Assembly: GCA_002221725.1 (NCBI GenBank)
Contig: NJFT01000079.1
Location: forward strand, 1-64,000
From: Scedosporium boydii
Lineage: Eukaryota > Ascomycota > Sordariomycetes > Microascales > Microascaceae
DNA length: 64,000 nt
Direction: 5' to 3'
Shown: piece after piece, positions 1 through 11,108 of the stretch
Numbering within the stretch: position 1 is the stretch's first letter
Layout of the letters: every line of letters begins with the position of its first letter
The notes under the pieces: model-generated
What the model was told of the DNA's origin: nothing
What the model saw: only the letters and a program-made list of their open reading frames with translations
Database searches by the model: none
Made by a program: the position numbers and the translations under genes

Positions 1-279
1 CATGTTATGTTATTGGTAACGGAGTGGGGGAAGAGAGGGGGCCATTTGTTCATTTAATTATTTATTCGTCCAATCGCGGACTCGCTTCGAGCCCACGAAG
101 CATTACGGTCCAAAGAGGGGCTGGGAACGAGAACTTAATAAGACGTCATGCACTACGAAGTAATTCATCCCTTATCCGTGAAAAAATATCATCACACGTA
201 TCGAAGGCATCTTTTCATATAATTGAATTTCGTCGCCCTCTAGCACAAGGACCATTGCGTAGTAGTCTACAAAAGAATC
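1..279. other. Left edge, no gene seen
   Basis: This stretch lies upstream of the glycosyltransferase start. A 90-codon open frame crosses it but has no recognisable domain and runs into the real gene in another frame. It probably holds the promoter and 5' leader of the glycosyltransferase. I could not pick out a convincing TATA box. Confidence 0.4.
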
Positions 280-1680
280 ATGCCCGGCGACGATGATGGA
301 CACTCTGGCATTCGACGCCCTTTCATCCTATTCCTCTGTCATCCACTCACCGGTCACCTAACCCCTGCCATCCGCGTGGCTGCTGCGCTGCATTCCCGCG
401 GATGGCCCGTATTCTTCCTGGGGCCGACCGCTCACAAGTCTCGCATCGCCGCGACTGGTGCGACCTTTCTCCCGCTATGTCCCGAGGTCGATCTCGACGA
501 TCTGCAGTACTACTCCACCGGCAATCTCGACCCGCCCGTCCCCGGCTACTTCTCACTGCCCTGGCAAGAACGTGCCCTCGTGGACATGCGTTCTCAATGC
601 TTGGAAGCCATCCCCGGGCAGTGGCAAAGCGTCAAGGACGCCCTAGCCGAGTTACACAAACGTGACCCTACGCGACGGGTCATCATCATTTGCGAGGCGC
701 TCTTCCACGGGCTCATGCCCATGTACTATGGTGCACCTTTGCCTGACGGGATCAAATTGCCCGTGAGTCTCTGCCTGTCGGTCACTGTTCCTCTCATTCG
801 CAGTGTTGACCTGCCGCCTTTCGGGTGCTTGTTGGCCTTCGATCCATCGCCGTCCGGCCGCCAACGGAACGAAAAATACTGGGACCGCTGGGCGATCAAG
901 AGCGCCTCTCTAAGCCAGCTTCTCGATGCGAAGTTGGCGGAAGCGGGTGCTAGGCGCAGTGTCGACGGTATTTTTATGAGTGGCGCGAACTACCTCTACC
1001 ACGACAGAATCCTGCAGCTGGGTGTGCCAAGCTTCTATTACCCGAGGAGTGACTGGCCGGCGCTGTTGAAGTTTGCTGGGATCGTCCCAGTCGCGCCGCC
1101 TCCGAATGGGAAGAGCACTCTTCCGAGCTGGTGGGACGAGGTCGTCTCGGTTCGTACGAATTCTGAGAACAAGAAGGTTGTTGTCGTGGCGCAAGGAACA
1201 GTGGAGTATGACCCGCACGATCTTATTATTCCAACGATTAAGGCGCTGGAGACGCGGCCGGAAGTGCTTGTGGTTGCAATATTGGGCCGAAAGGGCGCCA
1301 CTTTACCGGCGGAGATCGAGTTACCGGTTAACGCCCGAGTGGCTGACTATCTCGCATACGATGCCGTACTCCCATACGCGCATGTGTGGGTACATAATGC
1401 AGGCTACGGAGCTGTGACGCATGGAATCGCCCATGGCGTGCCGATGGTCACGGCCGGAGAGGGACAGGATAAGCCAGAAAACGCGCGACGTGTCCAATTC
1501 TCTGGAATAGGGGTGGATTTGGAGACGGCGAGACCCCGAGTAGAGGATGTCCGAAAAGCGGTATACGATGTTTTAGATGATAAGACGTACAAGAATCGGG
1601 TGAAGGTTCTTCAGAAAGAGGCGGAAGTGCTCGACTGTTTCCGTAGAATAGAGGAGGGGATACTGCAGCTTATTCGCTAG
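280..1680 (+). CDS. GT1-family UDP-glycosyltransferase (MGT-like)
   Basis: This is a single-exon frame of 466 codons from an ATG to a TAG. It has the two-domain layout of GT1 glycosyltransferases. The N-terminal acceptor domain begins with a hydrophobic strand followed by GHLTP at residues 25-29, where the His is the usual catalytic base position. The C-terminal donor domain has the VHNAGYGAVTHG segment from residue 371, then GVPMV and GEGQDKPENA around residues 386-402, which matches the nucleotide-sugar-binding loop that ends in D/E-Q type residues. The length fits the family (about 400-480). There is no signal peptide or membrane segment, so it is probably cytosolic. By family it would transfer a sugar from a UDP-sugar to a small lipophilic acceptor; the acceptor is unknown. 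A P450 lies 5 kb away, but no polyketide or peptide synthase is in the window, so a pathway cannot be assigned. Confidence 0.85.
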   Translation: MPGDDDGHSGIRRPFILFLCHPLTGHLTPAIRVAAALHSRGWPVFFLGPTAHKSRIAATGATFLPLCPEVDLDDLQYYSTGNLDPPVPGYFSLPWQERALVDMRSQCLEAIPGQWQSVKDALAELHKRDPTRRVIIICEALFHGLMPMYYGAPLPDGIKLPVSLCLSVTVPLIRSVDLPPFGCLLAFDPSPSGRQRNEKYWDRWAIKSASLSQLLDAKLAEAGARRSVDGIFMSGANYLYHDRILQLGVPSFYYPRSDWPALLKFAGIVPVAPPPNGKSTLPSWWDEVVSVRTNSENKKVVVVAQGTVEYDPHDLIIPTIKALETRPEVLVVAILGRKGATLPAEIELPVNARVADYLAYDAVLPYAHVWVHNAGYGAVTHGIAHGVPMVTAGEGQDKPENARRVQFSGIGVDLETARPRVEDVRKAVYDVLDDKTYKNRVKVLQKEAEVLDCFRRIEEGILQLIR

Positions 1681-2068
1681 ATAGACTACATAAGCCAGAA
1701 TTATGAATGGATGCCTAGAAAAAATAAGTTGGGATGGGCCTAGGTAAAATCGTGGAAGGATGTAGTCCAACCCAGAGTGCGCGCAATGCAGCATACCCGT
1801 CCCTGAAGAAGAAGCTCGGAGTCTGTCGAGATACAAATTGAGACCTAGATTTCAAGTTGTGTCTCAAATGAGTCTAGCCAACCTGGAGCCTTACGGCCAA
1901 GATAAAACGGCTTTCTCGAGATGTATGGTTAAATACGAAAGCCCACTCACTCCACTTATTGTTCCTTGGGCAGTGTAGTATCTCAGAGTCGCCTGTCCAA
2001 CCACGAAAACCTGTACAACTGGCGAGGGACCAGATGAAGACGGTATGAGGTTTACCGGTCTGCATCGC
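1681..2068. other. Intergenic, no gene seen
   Basis: This is the region between the glycosyltransferase stop and the small secreted-protein candidate, which is on the opposite strand. It presumably contains both 3' ends. Only short frames without domains are present. Confidence 0.5.
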
Positions 2069-2443
2069 TCACAAGGAATTTTCCCTCCGGCCTTCATCTT
2101 CCTTAGTGCTCGGTTCGCATGTGTACAGTGGCACGCATGCCGACTTAGTAGCTCTTGCCACAGTTCCAAGAGTGGCTGGTGCGCGCGCCAAAGCTGTCGC
2201 ATTTCCTGCAACGCACTTCATTGAATCCCACAAGGCCGCATCTGTGGCCAGCGATCGTGAGGCCGGTAAAAAAAAAAAAAAAAACGCCACTCGGGAGACC
2301 ACTCCGCCCAGGCCAAGGCAGGACTCTTCACATGAATAGGTACAATATTCAGCATTCTCAACCACGGCCGCGCAGACCTGGGTGCATCCTTGAACGGCGC
2401 ATAAACTGGCCAGCGCGTACACGAGCGAGGAAATCTTGACCAT
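2069..2443 (-). CDS. Putative small secreted Cys-rich protein (3' structure uncertain)
   Basis: The frame starts at an ATG at 2443 and opens with a clear secretion signal: a Lys, then a hydrophobic run ending about residue 19 (SLCAVQG). It is followed by closely spaced cysteines in GCTQVC and CTYSCEESC. As an uninterrupted frame it has 124 codons, but it passes through a 16-base T tract (sense strand, about 2269-2284) giving a run of Phe, which is unlikely in a mature secreted protein. An intron beginning near the GTGGTC at about 2300 and ending at a CACAG before the tract's far side is possible, and would lead into another Cys-containing frame (RCRKCDS) that ends at a TAA. I cannot decide the 3' structure. 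The start and signal peptide are the reliable part. Such proteins are often effectors, antimicrobial peptides or structural wall proteins; no function is assigned. Confidence 0.4.
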   Translation of the reverse strand: MVKISSLVYALASLCAVQGCTQVCAAVVENAEYCTYSCEESCLGLGGVVSRVAFFFFFLPASRSLATDAALWDSMKCVAGNATALARAPATLGTVARATKSACVPLYTCEPSTKEDEGRRENSL

Positions 2444-4722
2444 TGTCTAGAAGAAAACATGTCAGTACCTCGGAAGCGTGGGCATATGTTCCTACGGGAG
2501 AGTGGGAATCTCCATACGAAGGTTGGTTAACTAGATCCAATAAGGCTTGGAGTGCGCGCCTTTTCTCCCTAGTTTTCTAAAATTCTATGTTCCTTGGCAG
2601 TTGGGTTTGAACTGCTGTTTATCTTCTCCTGCGGTGTTGTCATGTATCAAGGAAGGATGGTAGGGCCTCGCTTTATATACTCTGGAGGATTTTGAGTCTA
2701 GCAGCGAATTATTACTCCTGCCAACGCACTCCCAGACCTTCATCATTTTGGGTATGCGTCTCGAGCTGATGTGGGGCCTGGCTCCGAACAAAGGCGATCA
2801 CGACCCTTCCATTCACCGGGTCACGAATTCAAAGTAGATAGGTGATCAACTTACAAGAGGAGAATTTTACCTCTGCGTCTCAGCTAGGATGCGTCCCGCC
2901 GTCGATTGGTGATATCCTGCGCTCGACTAAGGTACGCCATCTTGCTTCTTCTGCATTACAGCTCAGTAGCTGAGCAGGTCACTGGCTCCCACATCGAAGC
3001 TACGGCGCCGGGCGTTGGTCAAAAGTTAATAATCGGGCCGCTTTCTTGTGATCTCCGCTACCCGAGGACGTTTTAGGGGGCGAGAACACGACCCATGGCC
3101 GTCAGCCGCAACGACGTGGACGACTCCTCCTCTGCTGTGATCTAACAATTAATCCCCTCAATGCAGTATTTACATCAGCAACGTGTGAGATATAGCGCCG
3201 CGGATTAAAGAAAAGCGGGAAGACAGTTGACGAAGATCCCTATCAGAAGACCTTGTTCACTGTCAGCCTCGGATGATGCTCAGTGGGCTTGACCTTCGAC
3301 ATTGGAATCGAAGTTGATTTGCTACTCTAGAGTGCCATCATCACAAAATGAGCAAGTAGTTCCCTTTCAACACTAAAGCATTCGCCCAATTGGGGAGAGC
3401 ATCCTGCGGTAGCAGCCAGCCACGTACTCGAACTCCGGCTTAGCAAAGCGAACAAGCAAGCGTGCATCAGCCCTACTAGTGTCCTCACAACGAGTAAAGC
3501 CTGGCACTTTGTACTCCTGCTCTTCTTCTAGAACTGATTGCTTCTCCCGACGTTAGGGAAAAAGACAATTACGCTGCTTCGAGGAGGGTTTTCGGGCCTA
3601 TTTAACATCTGCATGGTAATCGGCGACCAGCCCGTTAGCTATGTTTCCGTCGGCAGCGGGAGGCGGCGCGATGTGGAATAATAACTGAACAGCGTGGAAG
3701 AGAAACTAAAATCAAGCCGATGATTAGATGTAATTACTCAGTGTCTTAGTACTTCGTACATTCCCTCGGATTTCGGTCGATTTATTAACGTTTCCCTCCG
3801 GACTGATGCTCGGAAGATAAGATGCTCGCCAAGAGCCTTCGCTTCCCAAGACTGTTGACACGCTCTTCTCCAAGCGTGTGACTAGTTGCTTTCCTTCCCC
3901 GTTATAATTGAGCATAGCAAAGCGGACTAATACATACGACCATAGCTCGCAGAATATTGAGGGTCCCGTCCGCTCCCCTGTACACAAGCTGCGAAGCGCC
4001 GGACTAGTAGTTGGGTCGGTGACGACCAGCGAATCCCCGGTGTTGTATGTTTACTTTTTTTCCTTTTTTCTATTCTTTTTTCTCTTTTCGGTGCCTGCTT
4101 CCACCATGGACACCTTCTACACCCACCCTCACAGGAAAAGGCAGCTTTAAAACTAGCTAACAGTATTGGAAATGATCAGGCCGTAATACTCAACTGTAAG
4201 GCTAGGTATATCGGCTAGGATTTGAATACGATAACCCTCCGTCGTGGTCGTTCTTGGTTTATTCTAAGCTTTCGAATTTTTATCTCTATCAAGTCAACAG
4301 AAAGAAATTATAGATGGGTTGGATAGAAAAGGGAAGAGAAAAGGAAGTCTCATTATATTAATTCTCTAAACCGAGGTTGTTGTAAGCTCGCAATGAAATA
4401 AGCACAATTCAATATTTACGCTGGAAGTAGATGTCGCTCAAACTGATTTCCATAGCAACGACCACCGGAGGAAGGGATCACTTTTGCAAGTCCCATCTTG
4501 ATTGGCCCTTGCATCTCCCCATCCACGTCCCCCAGTGACAAAAAGATACCCCGTCAGATAGAAACTATTCTACGTTCTTACATTTCGAAATCCGGAATTT
4601 GATCGCCCAGCTTAGGTGGCTGCCCAAGAAGCGGATTAGCCCCTTTTTCAGCCCTTTTCGCGTTGATTCCCGCCAAGCCAAACCCTCATACTGAACTCAT
4701 TCCAACTCTGGGTAAGCGGATT
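2444..4722. other. 2.3 kb gene-poor interval
   Basis: I see no frame with a recognisable domain here. A pyrimidine-rich stretch lies at about 4048-4090. The 3' end may carry the promoter and leader of the gene that starts at 4723, including a possible upstream non-coding exon ending near the TTTTTCAG at about 4645-4652. Confidence 0.4.
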
Positions 4723-5622
4723 ATGGTCCACCGTATGGGCGTCCGGCCGAAGGAAAAAAGCTTCGACTTCTTCCCTCAGTTGATATCCGCTAGTGACGGT
4801 CATGAGAGTCCAGAAATCATTGTCAAGTCCCCTTCTTCATGGAGCTATCTCGGCCCGCTGCTGCATCCCAGTCGCGATTCTCTCCCCGAGTCGCTCCATC
4901 GGTGGTTAAGAGGCACTCTCGAAGGAGAGTTACTTCCATCGCTCATCGCTTTCCTCATCCGCATCAATGAGTTTTTGCAACAAAAAAATCTCGGGCATTA
5001 TTGGTTGACGATACGCGCAACCAACGCGACGTCTGAGTACGACTGCCCTCGATGGCATAACGACGAGTATTTCTTCGACGAGGAGCCAGAATCAGAGGGC
5101 AACTTCGGCAGGTGGATACACTCTATTCAAAAGGCATTGCTTATGCCTTCCTCTCTAGAGCACGCCACGAACTGGAAATTATGTGGAACCATCGTTGGGC
5201 CCTCGACGCTCTTCATTCCGGAATCCCACCAGCTAGAAGCTCGCCAAGTCCGGGACCGTGTTCGACAAGAGTGTAGTAAAGACCACGTCTGTCCGTCTAT
5301 TCGATGTGTGGGATGTGCCACTGCGGCCGAGGCGGTACGCCATAAACTTGGCGAGGACTACGTTCGATTCGGCAGCGTACAGCCTCAGAAAGGGCAATTT
5401 GCTTTTTTCCGCGTGGGATCGACCGAAGGGGCAATGCATTCGGAGCCGAAGATGGATTGTGACCGCATCTTTGTGAACGTTGTCCCTGGCACGGAAGATG
5501 AGCTCAAGGCTCTTGCTTCGAAATGGGGCGTTGAATATCCTAGGTCATGGAGTTTTCGGGTTGTGGATCAGAGACGGGGCTATGTCGGAGACCTTTGTGA
5601 ACTCGAGGTGCAAGCTTATTAA
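4723..5622 (+). CDS. Uncharacterised protein with a 2OG-Fe(II)-oxygenase-like residue pattern
   Basis: The open frame extends upstream to a TTG at 4663, but the first ATG is at 4723, giving 299 codons. I do not recognise the protein by name. It contains WHNDEYFF with an H-x-D pair at residues 112 and 114. About 125 residues later comes a His at 239 followed by Arg at 248 in a hydrophobic strand (DRIFVNVVP). This spacing and order (HxD...H...R) is that of the metal and 2-oxoglutarate ligands of cupin-fold Fe(II)/2OG oxygenases, so such a fold is plausible but inferred from four residues only. There is no signal peptide or membrane segment. Cysteines cluster around residues 184-198 (CSKDHVC and IRCVGC), which could bind a metal or form disulfides. 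The neighbours, a GT1 and a P450, would fit a tailoring role, but this is speculation. Confidence 0.6.
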   Translation: MVHRMGVRPKEKSFDFFPQLISASDGHESPEIIVKSPSSWSYLGPLLHPSRDSLPESLHRWLRGTLEGELLPSLIAFLIRINEFLQQKNLGHYWLTIRATNATSEYDCPRWHNDEYFFDEEPESEGNFGRWIHSIQKALLMPSSLEHATNWKLCGTIVGPSTLFIPESHQLEARQVRDRVRQECSKDHVCPSIRCVGCATAAEAVRHKLGEDYVRFGSVQPQKGQFAFFRVGSTEGAMHSEPKMDCDRIFVNVVPGTEDELKALASKWGVEYPRSWSFRVVDQRRGYVGDLCELEVQAY

Positions 5623-6425
5623 TAGAAGACAGCTACATGAGTCCCGAATTGGTTCTGATAGAACCTAACGGTGCTGGCTGGCTGTCCGCTTCCATATGAC
5701 CACCAATATCCGCAATGAGATACAAATGCTACCACTTGTCAACGGAAAATCAGGGGTCAAGCCAGCGGATGAGGATGAGAATGAGTTCAGGCCGTGGAGG
5801 AATCTTAGCCACCTCACAGATTCAAGGTCTTTTCTATACCTCAGTAACATTCAGATGGCTTCACGATGCGCCCCAAGAGTCTCTATTCAAATGTGTCGCT
5901 ACCGAACTGCTCAATCTCTGGAATTGAGATCATGGCATACGAATTGACACGGACCGAGCTTGTGTACGAGATCCTCCACCTTGAAGAGACGACGCTTTGA
6001 CTTGACCCCTCCTTTCTTCATTCCCTGCCAGGCTCTCGATAATATTGCATCAAATCCTTTTACCACATAAAAATGTGACACGTCAGACTGCCATGCAGGG
6101 AAATCCCGGACGTAGCAAATCGGAAGAAGTGGGATTCTCCACTTCGTCAGCAAGATGCCTGCTCTTATATTCCTTCTCACATTGTAGAAAGCGGTGGAAC
6201 TGCACGGTGTCCGCCCCGGTGGCTTTCTATCCAACGGCTGCGGGTCCGTTATCGTAGGCGGTATGGATGAACATCAAGGAAGCCAATCACTTCCGGGAGC
6301 TATTCCATCCTTGCAGCGGGTCGCATGGGTTTGTGATGCAGTGCGACGCTCCGCTTGTTTGAGTGAGGCAGTACGAAGTTCTCTTTGGGGTTATTGGGGG
6401 GACCCCTGGAACGATCTCGCCCGAC
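5623..6425. other. Intergenic, P450 upstream region
   Basis: No domain-bearing frame was found. The right part is the promoter region of the P450 gene; its TATA box is listed separately. Confidence 0.5.
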
Positions 6426-6432
6426 TATAAAA
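6426..6432 (+). promoter_or_regulatory. TATA box of the P450 gene
   Basis: A perfect TATAAAA lies 90 bases upstream of the P450 ATG at 6516. The position is suitable for a core promoter with a leader of roughly 60 bases. This is a sequence match only. Confidence 0.55.
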
Positions 6433-6515
6433 GCGACCAAGTCAGGACAGCCGATGAAATATGGTAGGGAGATAGAAGCGGACGAAAACACTCGTTTGTT
6501 CTCTTGCACAAGGTC

Positions 6516-8250
6516 ATGATGCTGGCTCATTCATGGCAAGTGGCATCGGTCGCCGCAGGCAGTGTTGCGATCGCTGCAGTTGTGATCAAGTATCTTCTTT
6601 CAACTCGACGACCGAAAGATTACCCGCCCGGCCCCCCGACTATCCTCGGCATCGGAAACCTGCACCAAATCCCTCTCAAGCAGCCATTCTGCCAGTTTCA
6701 CGAGTGGTCGAAGACATACGGCGACATCATCGGGCTCAAGGTCGGCCCGGCGAATCTTGTCATCCTCCACAGCCCTGAATATGTGCGCGAGCTGTTCGAC
6801 AAACGCGGCGCTATTTACTCCGGTCGTCCGTATAGCTACATTCCCGCTGAGCACGTTTTCTGCGAACACGGTGACAAGCACATTCTGAATCTCCAGAATG
6901 GGGTCTTTCTCCGGCGGTGGCGCGCAGCTGTCGCACACTTTGTTGGTCCCGTCGGTCTCAAACAAAGCCTCCACTTCCAGGAGGAAACGGCATCTACTCT
7001 CATGTACCGGCTCCTCCTAACGGAAGGTCACCAAGACTCGATGGACCACATCAAGCACTGGGCCCTAGCCACGCCGCTCCTCGCCATCACTGGCCAACGC
7101 CTTGAGGACCGGGGTAAGGCTTTCGCCGATCGGTTTTTCGATGCTCAGGAGAAATGGCTTGAGCTTCTCGAGCCGGGGAATACCCCACCTGTCGACATAT
7201 TCCCATTCCTCCGATGGATCCCCGAGAAGTTGGCTGACTGGAAAACCAAGGCACGAACTGTGCGGGAATACATGTTTGAAGAGTATTTCGGGTATTTGAA
7301 AACGGCCAAGGAACTGCGTTGCGAAAATGGCAATAAAGGGAGCATTGCTGACCTCGAGTGCTTGATGACAAAAATTCTGGGCGATGCGGACAGGGATGAA
7401 GGAAAAGGAAAATCGTTTACGGATGATGAGGTGGCCTATCTGGGTGGCGGCCTCCTTGACGCCGCTGTAGACACGACTTGGGCCACCATGATGAGTCTAA
7501 TCATGTTCCTGACCACGCACCCCGATATTCAAGAAAAGGCATTTCAGGAAATCAACCAAGCGAGCCCTACAACGCCGCCAACCGCTGATATTCTCGACCG
7601 GCTGCCCTATGTGCGAGCCTGCCTATCCGAGGTAAAAAAACCAAATCCATTCATCCGTTTGTTGTTGTTATTGCATTGCCGTCGAAGCCATTGTTGCGGG
7701 GTACTGACTCGAGATTGGGACGGCTCGTGGTTCCTAGACGTTCCGCCTCCGTCCGCCAGCTCCCAATGGACTCCCCCACGTTCTTGACCGCGACGACACC
7801 TTCAACGGATACAAGATCCCCAAAGGGACCACATTGCTCGCAAACGTCTGGGGAATCCAGCGAAACGCAGACGACTACGATGACCCGGACGAGTTTAGAC
7901 CCGAGAGATACTTGTTACACCCTCTCGGCCTCAAGCCTACCCTCGAAGCTGCTCACGGGCGGAAGGCGACATATACCTTTGGGGCGGGCCGTAGAATCTG
8001 CCCCGGAGAGCAATTTGCTGAGAATTCCGTCCTGATAACCGTAGCTAAGCTTCTATGGGCCTTCCAAATTACTTCGCCCGAGCCGCTTAATCTCTCCGTC
8101 GAAACGGGATTTCACACAGGCTTAGTTCTAAGTCCTAAGCCGTTCAATGTCGACTTTGTTCTGCGGGATGAGGCGAGGAGACAGGCTATTGTGCTCGATT
8201 ATAACGGCTCCTTATCTAGCTCAGATCTAAATGCGCACAACAGTCATTAA
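6516..8250 (+). CDS. Cytochrome P450 monooxygenase (two exons)
   Basis: Exons are 6516-7631 and 7738-8250, joined over a 106-base GT...AG intron, giving 542 residues. Two ATGs are adjacent at 6516 and 6519; the frame is open further upstream only to a TTG. The N-terminus has a membrane anchor at about residues 8-28, then basic residues and the PPGPP hinge at 37-41. The I-helix AAVDTT is at 316-321 (Ala replaces the usual Gly). The K-helix ExxR is formed exactly across the splice junction, with Glu 372 as the last codon of exon 1 and Arg 375 in exon 2, which supports the intron call. The FGAGRRICPG heme loop places the thiolate Cys at about 460. It is an ER-bound microsomal P450 that needs a P450 reductase. 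The layout resembles the OrdA-like fungal P450s, but the substrate cannot be told. It is convergent with the TmpA-like gene. Confidence 0.92.
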
Positions 8251-8922
8251 GACGAAATTGTTTGTCTTGGGAGGGCAGGATTTGAGAAAAAATGGAATAC
8301 CTGAAGTAAAGCCGAGTATTGTCTGGGTTTGAGGGCGGTCATTTATTACCCCAGAGCCGGACCCTCGGTTTTGGCCTCCTTGGCTAAAATCCAAATAGAT
8401 TGCATGGCGAAGATCATATTCGGCTCTTCATCTATACGCATTTTTCGGGGGCCAAATCTTACGATTCCCATCCCACAGTAGCGAGTCTCACATCGGGTGC
8501 AGGAATATCGTTGCGACAAACATGAATGCGACGAAAGAACAATGAATCGGGAACCCTGGAAATATAGCCCTGACGCACTGTGTCTATGATGATTAACTGG
8601 TTTACATTAATGTTCTCTTCTCCCTCCTCGGATTAAGCCCTCTAGTGAGCTTAACCTAACTATGGCTAATATGTGTGTGTGTGAGTGATGTGGCTAGCAT
8701 GTGTCGAAGCTTCTATTCGGCGTGCTGCACTTTGGCTTTTGCATGGAAACTTCTAAACTCGACCCAGTGATGATGCGGATGCCTGTATCCAAAAATAAAA
8801 GAAAGAAACAAGAAAACATAAAAGTGATGAAAAATAACACCCTCCCCCTCATTCTGCGCTCGACCCTGTCGGTGGAACAATAACTCGAGGAAGGCGATGC
8901 ACTATCCGAGATCCTGGATTTA
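8251..8922. other. Intergenic between convergent genes
   Basis: This is the shared 3' region of the P450 and the TmpA-like gene. A short GT-dinucleotide run (about 8672-8683) is the only notable sequence. No gene was seen. Confidence 0.5.
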
Positions 8923-11108
8923 TCAGAAGTCCCATAGAGTACCGAATGCATGTAGGCCGGCTGCGCATTAGATTTCGTTAGACCATCAAATATACCCTTG
9001 AAAAATACCGGGGACACTATGACTCGAGAGGGGTGTGAAGACATACCTGCGGCGCAACCTTGCATCATCTCATCGTTGCCCTGCATGTTTGAGGTGATGA
9101 AGATAACCTCCGCTCCGAAGCTGTGCCATGTATCGACGAGGAGTTTGACGGTATCGGGCCGTCCACCTCGTTTCTTCGAATCCCAGAGGATCATTCGCTC
9201 GGGCTCAATGTGTTTATGGATTAAGCCCGAAATAGTCGGTCCGAAAGTCCTCTCCTGGTCGGAGCCAATCCAAATGAGGAACCTAGAAAGAATGTCAGAG
9301 AGACAATCACCACGGAAGACAATAAACATGACATACCAATTTGGACTCTGGATGCAAGTAGAAAGGGCAGCCCCGATACCAGTTCCAGTACAGACGCGGA
9401 TTCCTCGCTTGAACATCGCGGATGCATGTCCAACACCGGCTGCACCATGTTAGCGAAGGGGCCCGGGTTTCAATGTTGGGGGCCGGAAAGTTACAGGAGA
9501 CATACCGAACTTCAGCTCCCGGGTCCAAACGGCTTTGGGAGGATCATCTACGAGCGCCTTCGTGAAATCTCCCTGTACGCCGCAAATCATGTAATGGCAT
9601 CCAGATTTACGGCCTTCGCTGATGGTTCCAAATGCATGGTACTCCATGACCGAGGTGCGGCTGATTCTTCCAAGGAGGCCCTGCTGCATCCCTCGTTCAA
9701 AGCGGAGAATCGCGACTTTGGGTGATGGCTAAAATGCTAGATTAGTTCTATGAGGCCGACAGAAATGGGTCTACTTCCTCTCACGGGAGGAAGAAACCTA
9801 CAATTTCAACTTCCACGGGGACCTTCCGAAGGGTGCACCACGGGATAAGGACGCTAAAGAGTGGTGAGCAGTAGTTCAATGTTATTAAGTCGATAGATAA
9901 GACAACGTACAATACTGTCATGAACACAGCAAACCAAAATTCTTGGGCGCTGAGCAGCGAGTTGGCGTCAGCTCTCCACTGCCCGAGTTTGATATCGTAG
10001 AAGTTGCCCAGGATCACAAAGATCCAAGTAGCCTAACATTGGTTAGTACAAGTCTCCCGGACAAAGTAGTGTCGGCACGTACTGCCAGACCCAGCCATCC
10101 AATGAATCGATGGTGGCCCTCAAACACGTTGTGGTAGTTGCTAGTTGAGCAAAGTCAGCGGCTGCCTACGATACTACAGGAATCCCGGTGATAAAAAGAA
10201 CTAACTTTCGAACCCAGGGGAAGGCGCTGAGAATGGAAACGAGCACAAGAACGTTTGTAATGATTCCGGCAACGACGACAGTGATATGCTGGACAGACAT
10301 ATGCCGGACGATATCGACAATCTTGAAGACCAGCCAGCTGAAGACTCCGTTAGTGCTCCCTTCTCAGGTTTTTTTTTTTTTTTTTTTTTTTTAGATTCTG
10401 CCGTTGACTTACCCAGCACCAGAGAGGGCGCAGCCCGAATGAATGCCTCCGACGTGTTGTAAGACCGAGGTGACCGCGAGCTTGAGGAACAACGGAGCCC
10501 ACTAATAAAAGGTCAATCGTCAGGGTATATTTCCCAAGGAGAAGAGTATCGCGGTGACAGGTAAACAAAATGGATATACGAACGCTTTTCAAACCATAGA
10601 TGGCAATGATATACAGAATTCGCAAAAACAGTTCGTTTCGCATCAGGATGGCGAAGAGCAAGTTACCAAGCACCAAAGCGCCCAGATGGTCCTCGGCGTA
10701 CGGGAAGCGACCGAGAGAAGCCAAAATGATGCCTGTCAAGTTCAGCGAGACGACAAAAGTGAAGAATTTTCGGTACGTGTTGAACCAAAGATTGAAGCGG
10801 ATCCATCGACTGATCTTTGGCTTCGGCCGAGCTGGCTTCTTCGCAGGCTCCTCGGGGGCCTTGAATCCTCTCGGCCATGACAGCGATAATTCCGGTACGC
10901 TCGTGAAGGGCGTTATTCCCTCGTGGATGGGCGAGAGAGGCCACTGATTCGTGTCAATGTGCAGTGACTTCTTCTTGTCGGAGCGGGCGCTGGTAGGTCT
11001 GACTGGTACGCCGTTCGTCTTCTCATACAGACCCTTCTCTGCGTCGTCGATACTCTTGATTTCGTCGCTTGACGCGATAGACTTTTCCTCATACCATGGC
11101 GAAGACAT
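8923..11108 (-). CDS. TmpA-like integral membrane oxidoreductase (ten exons)
   Basis: I rebuilt ten exons: 11108-10584, 10501-10413, 10337-10206, 10140-10083, 10032-9911, 9853-9802, 9728-9506, 9439-9337, 9282-9047 and 8960-8923. All have GT...AG introns of 50-86 bases and keep one frame, giving 525 residues. A cytosolic N-terminus of about 100 residues rich in Lys, Ser and Pro precedes several membrane helices (starting near FFTFVVSLNLTGIILASLG). A His-containing FEGHHRFIGWLG segment lies within the membrane region. A soluble C-terminal part includes a GTGIGAALS dinucleotide-binding-like loop. The protein ends in GTLWDF, an ending I associate with the fungal TmpA family and with the tails of some NRPS-like proteins. 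TmpA of A. nidulans is a membrane flavoprotein linked to conidiation signalling. Intron 2 carries a 22-base homopolymer (T on the plus strand, about 10371-10392). The exact reaction is unknown. Confidence 0.8.

Noticed and set aside
4663..4722. Upstream extension of the 4723 gene to a TTG
   Set aside because: TTG starts are not expected in a fungal nuclear gene; the first ATG is at 4723.
7676..8035. Separate small gene between the P450 exons
   Set aside because: It is an alternative frame across the P450 intron and exon 2; splicing at 7632-7737 gives the intact K-helix and heme loop.
10188..10419. Frames with poly-Phe or poly-Lys
   Set aside because: They arise from translating the homopolymer in intron 2 of the TmpA-like gene.
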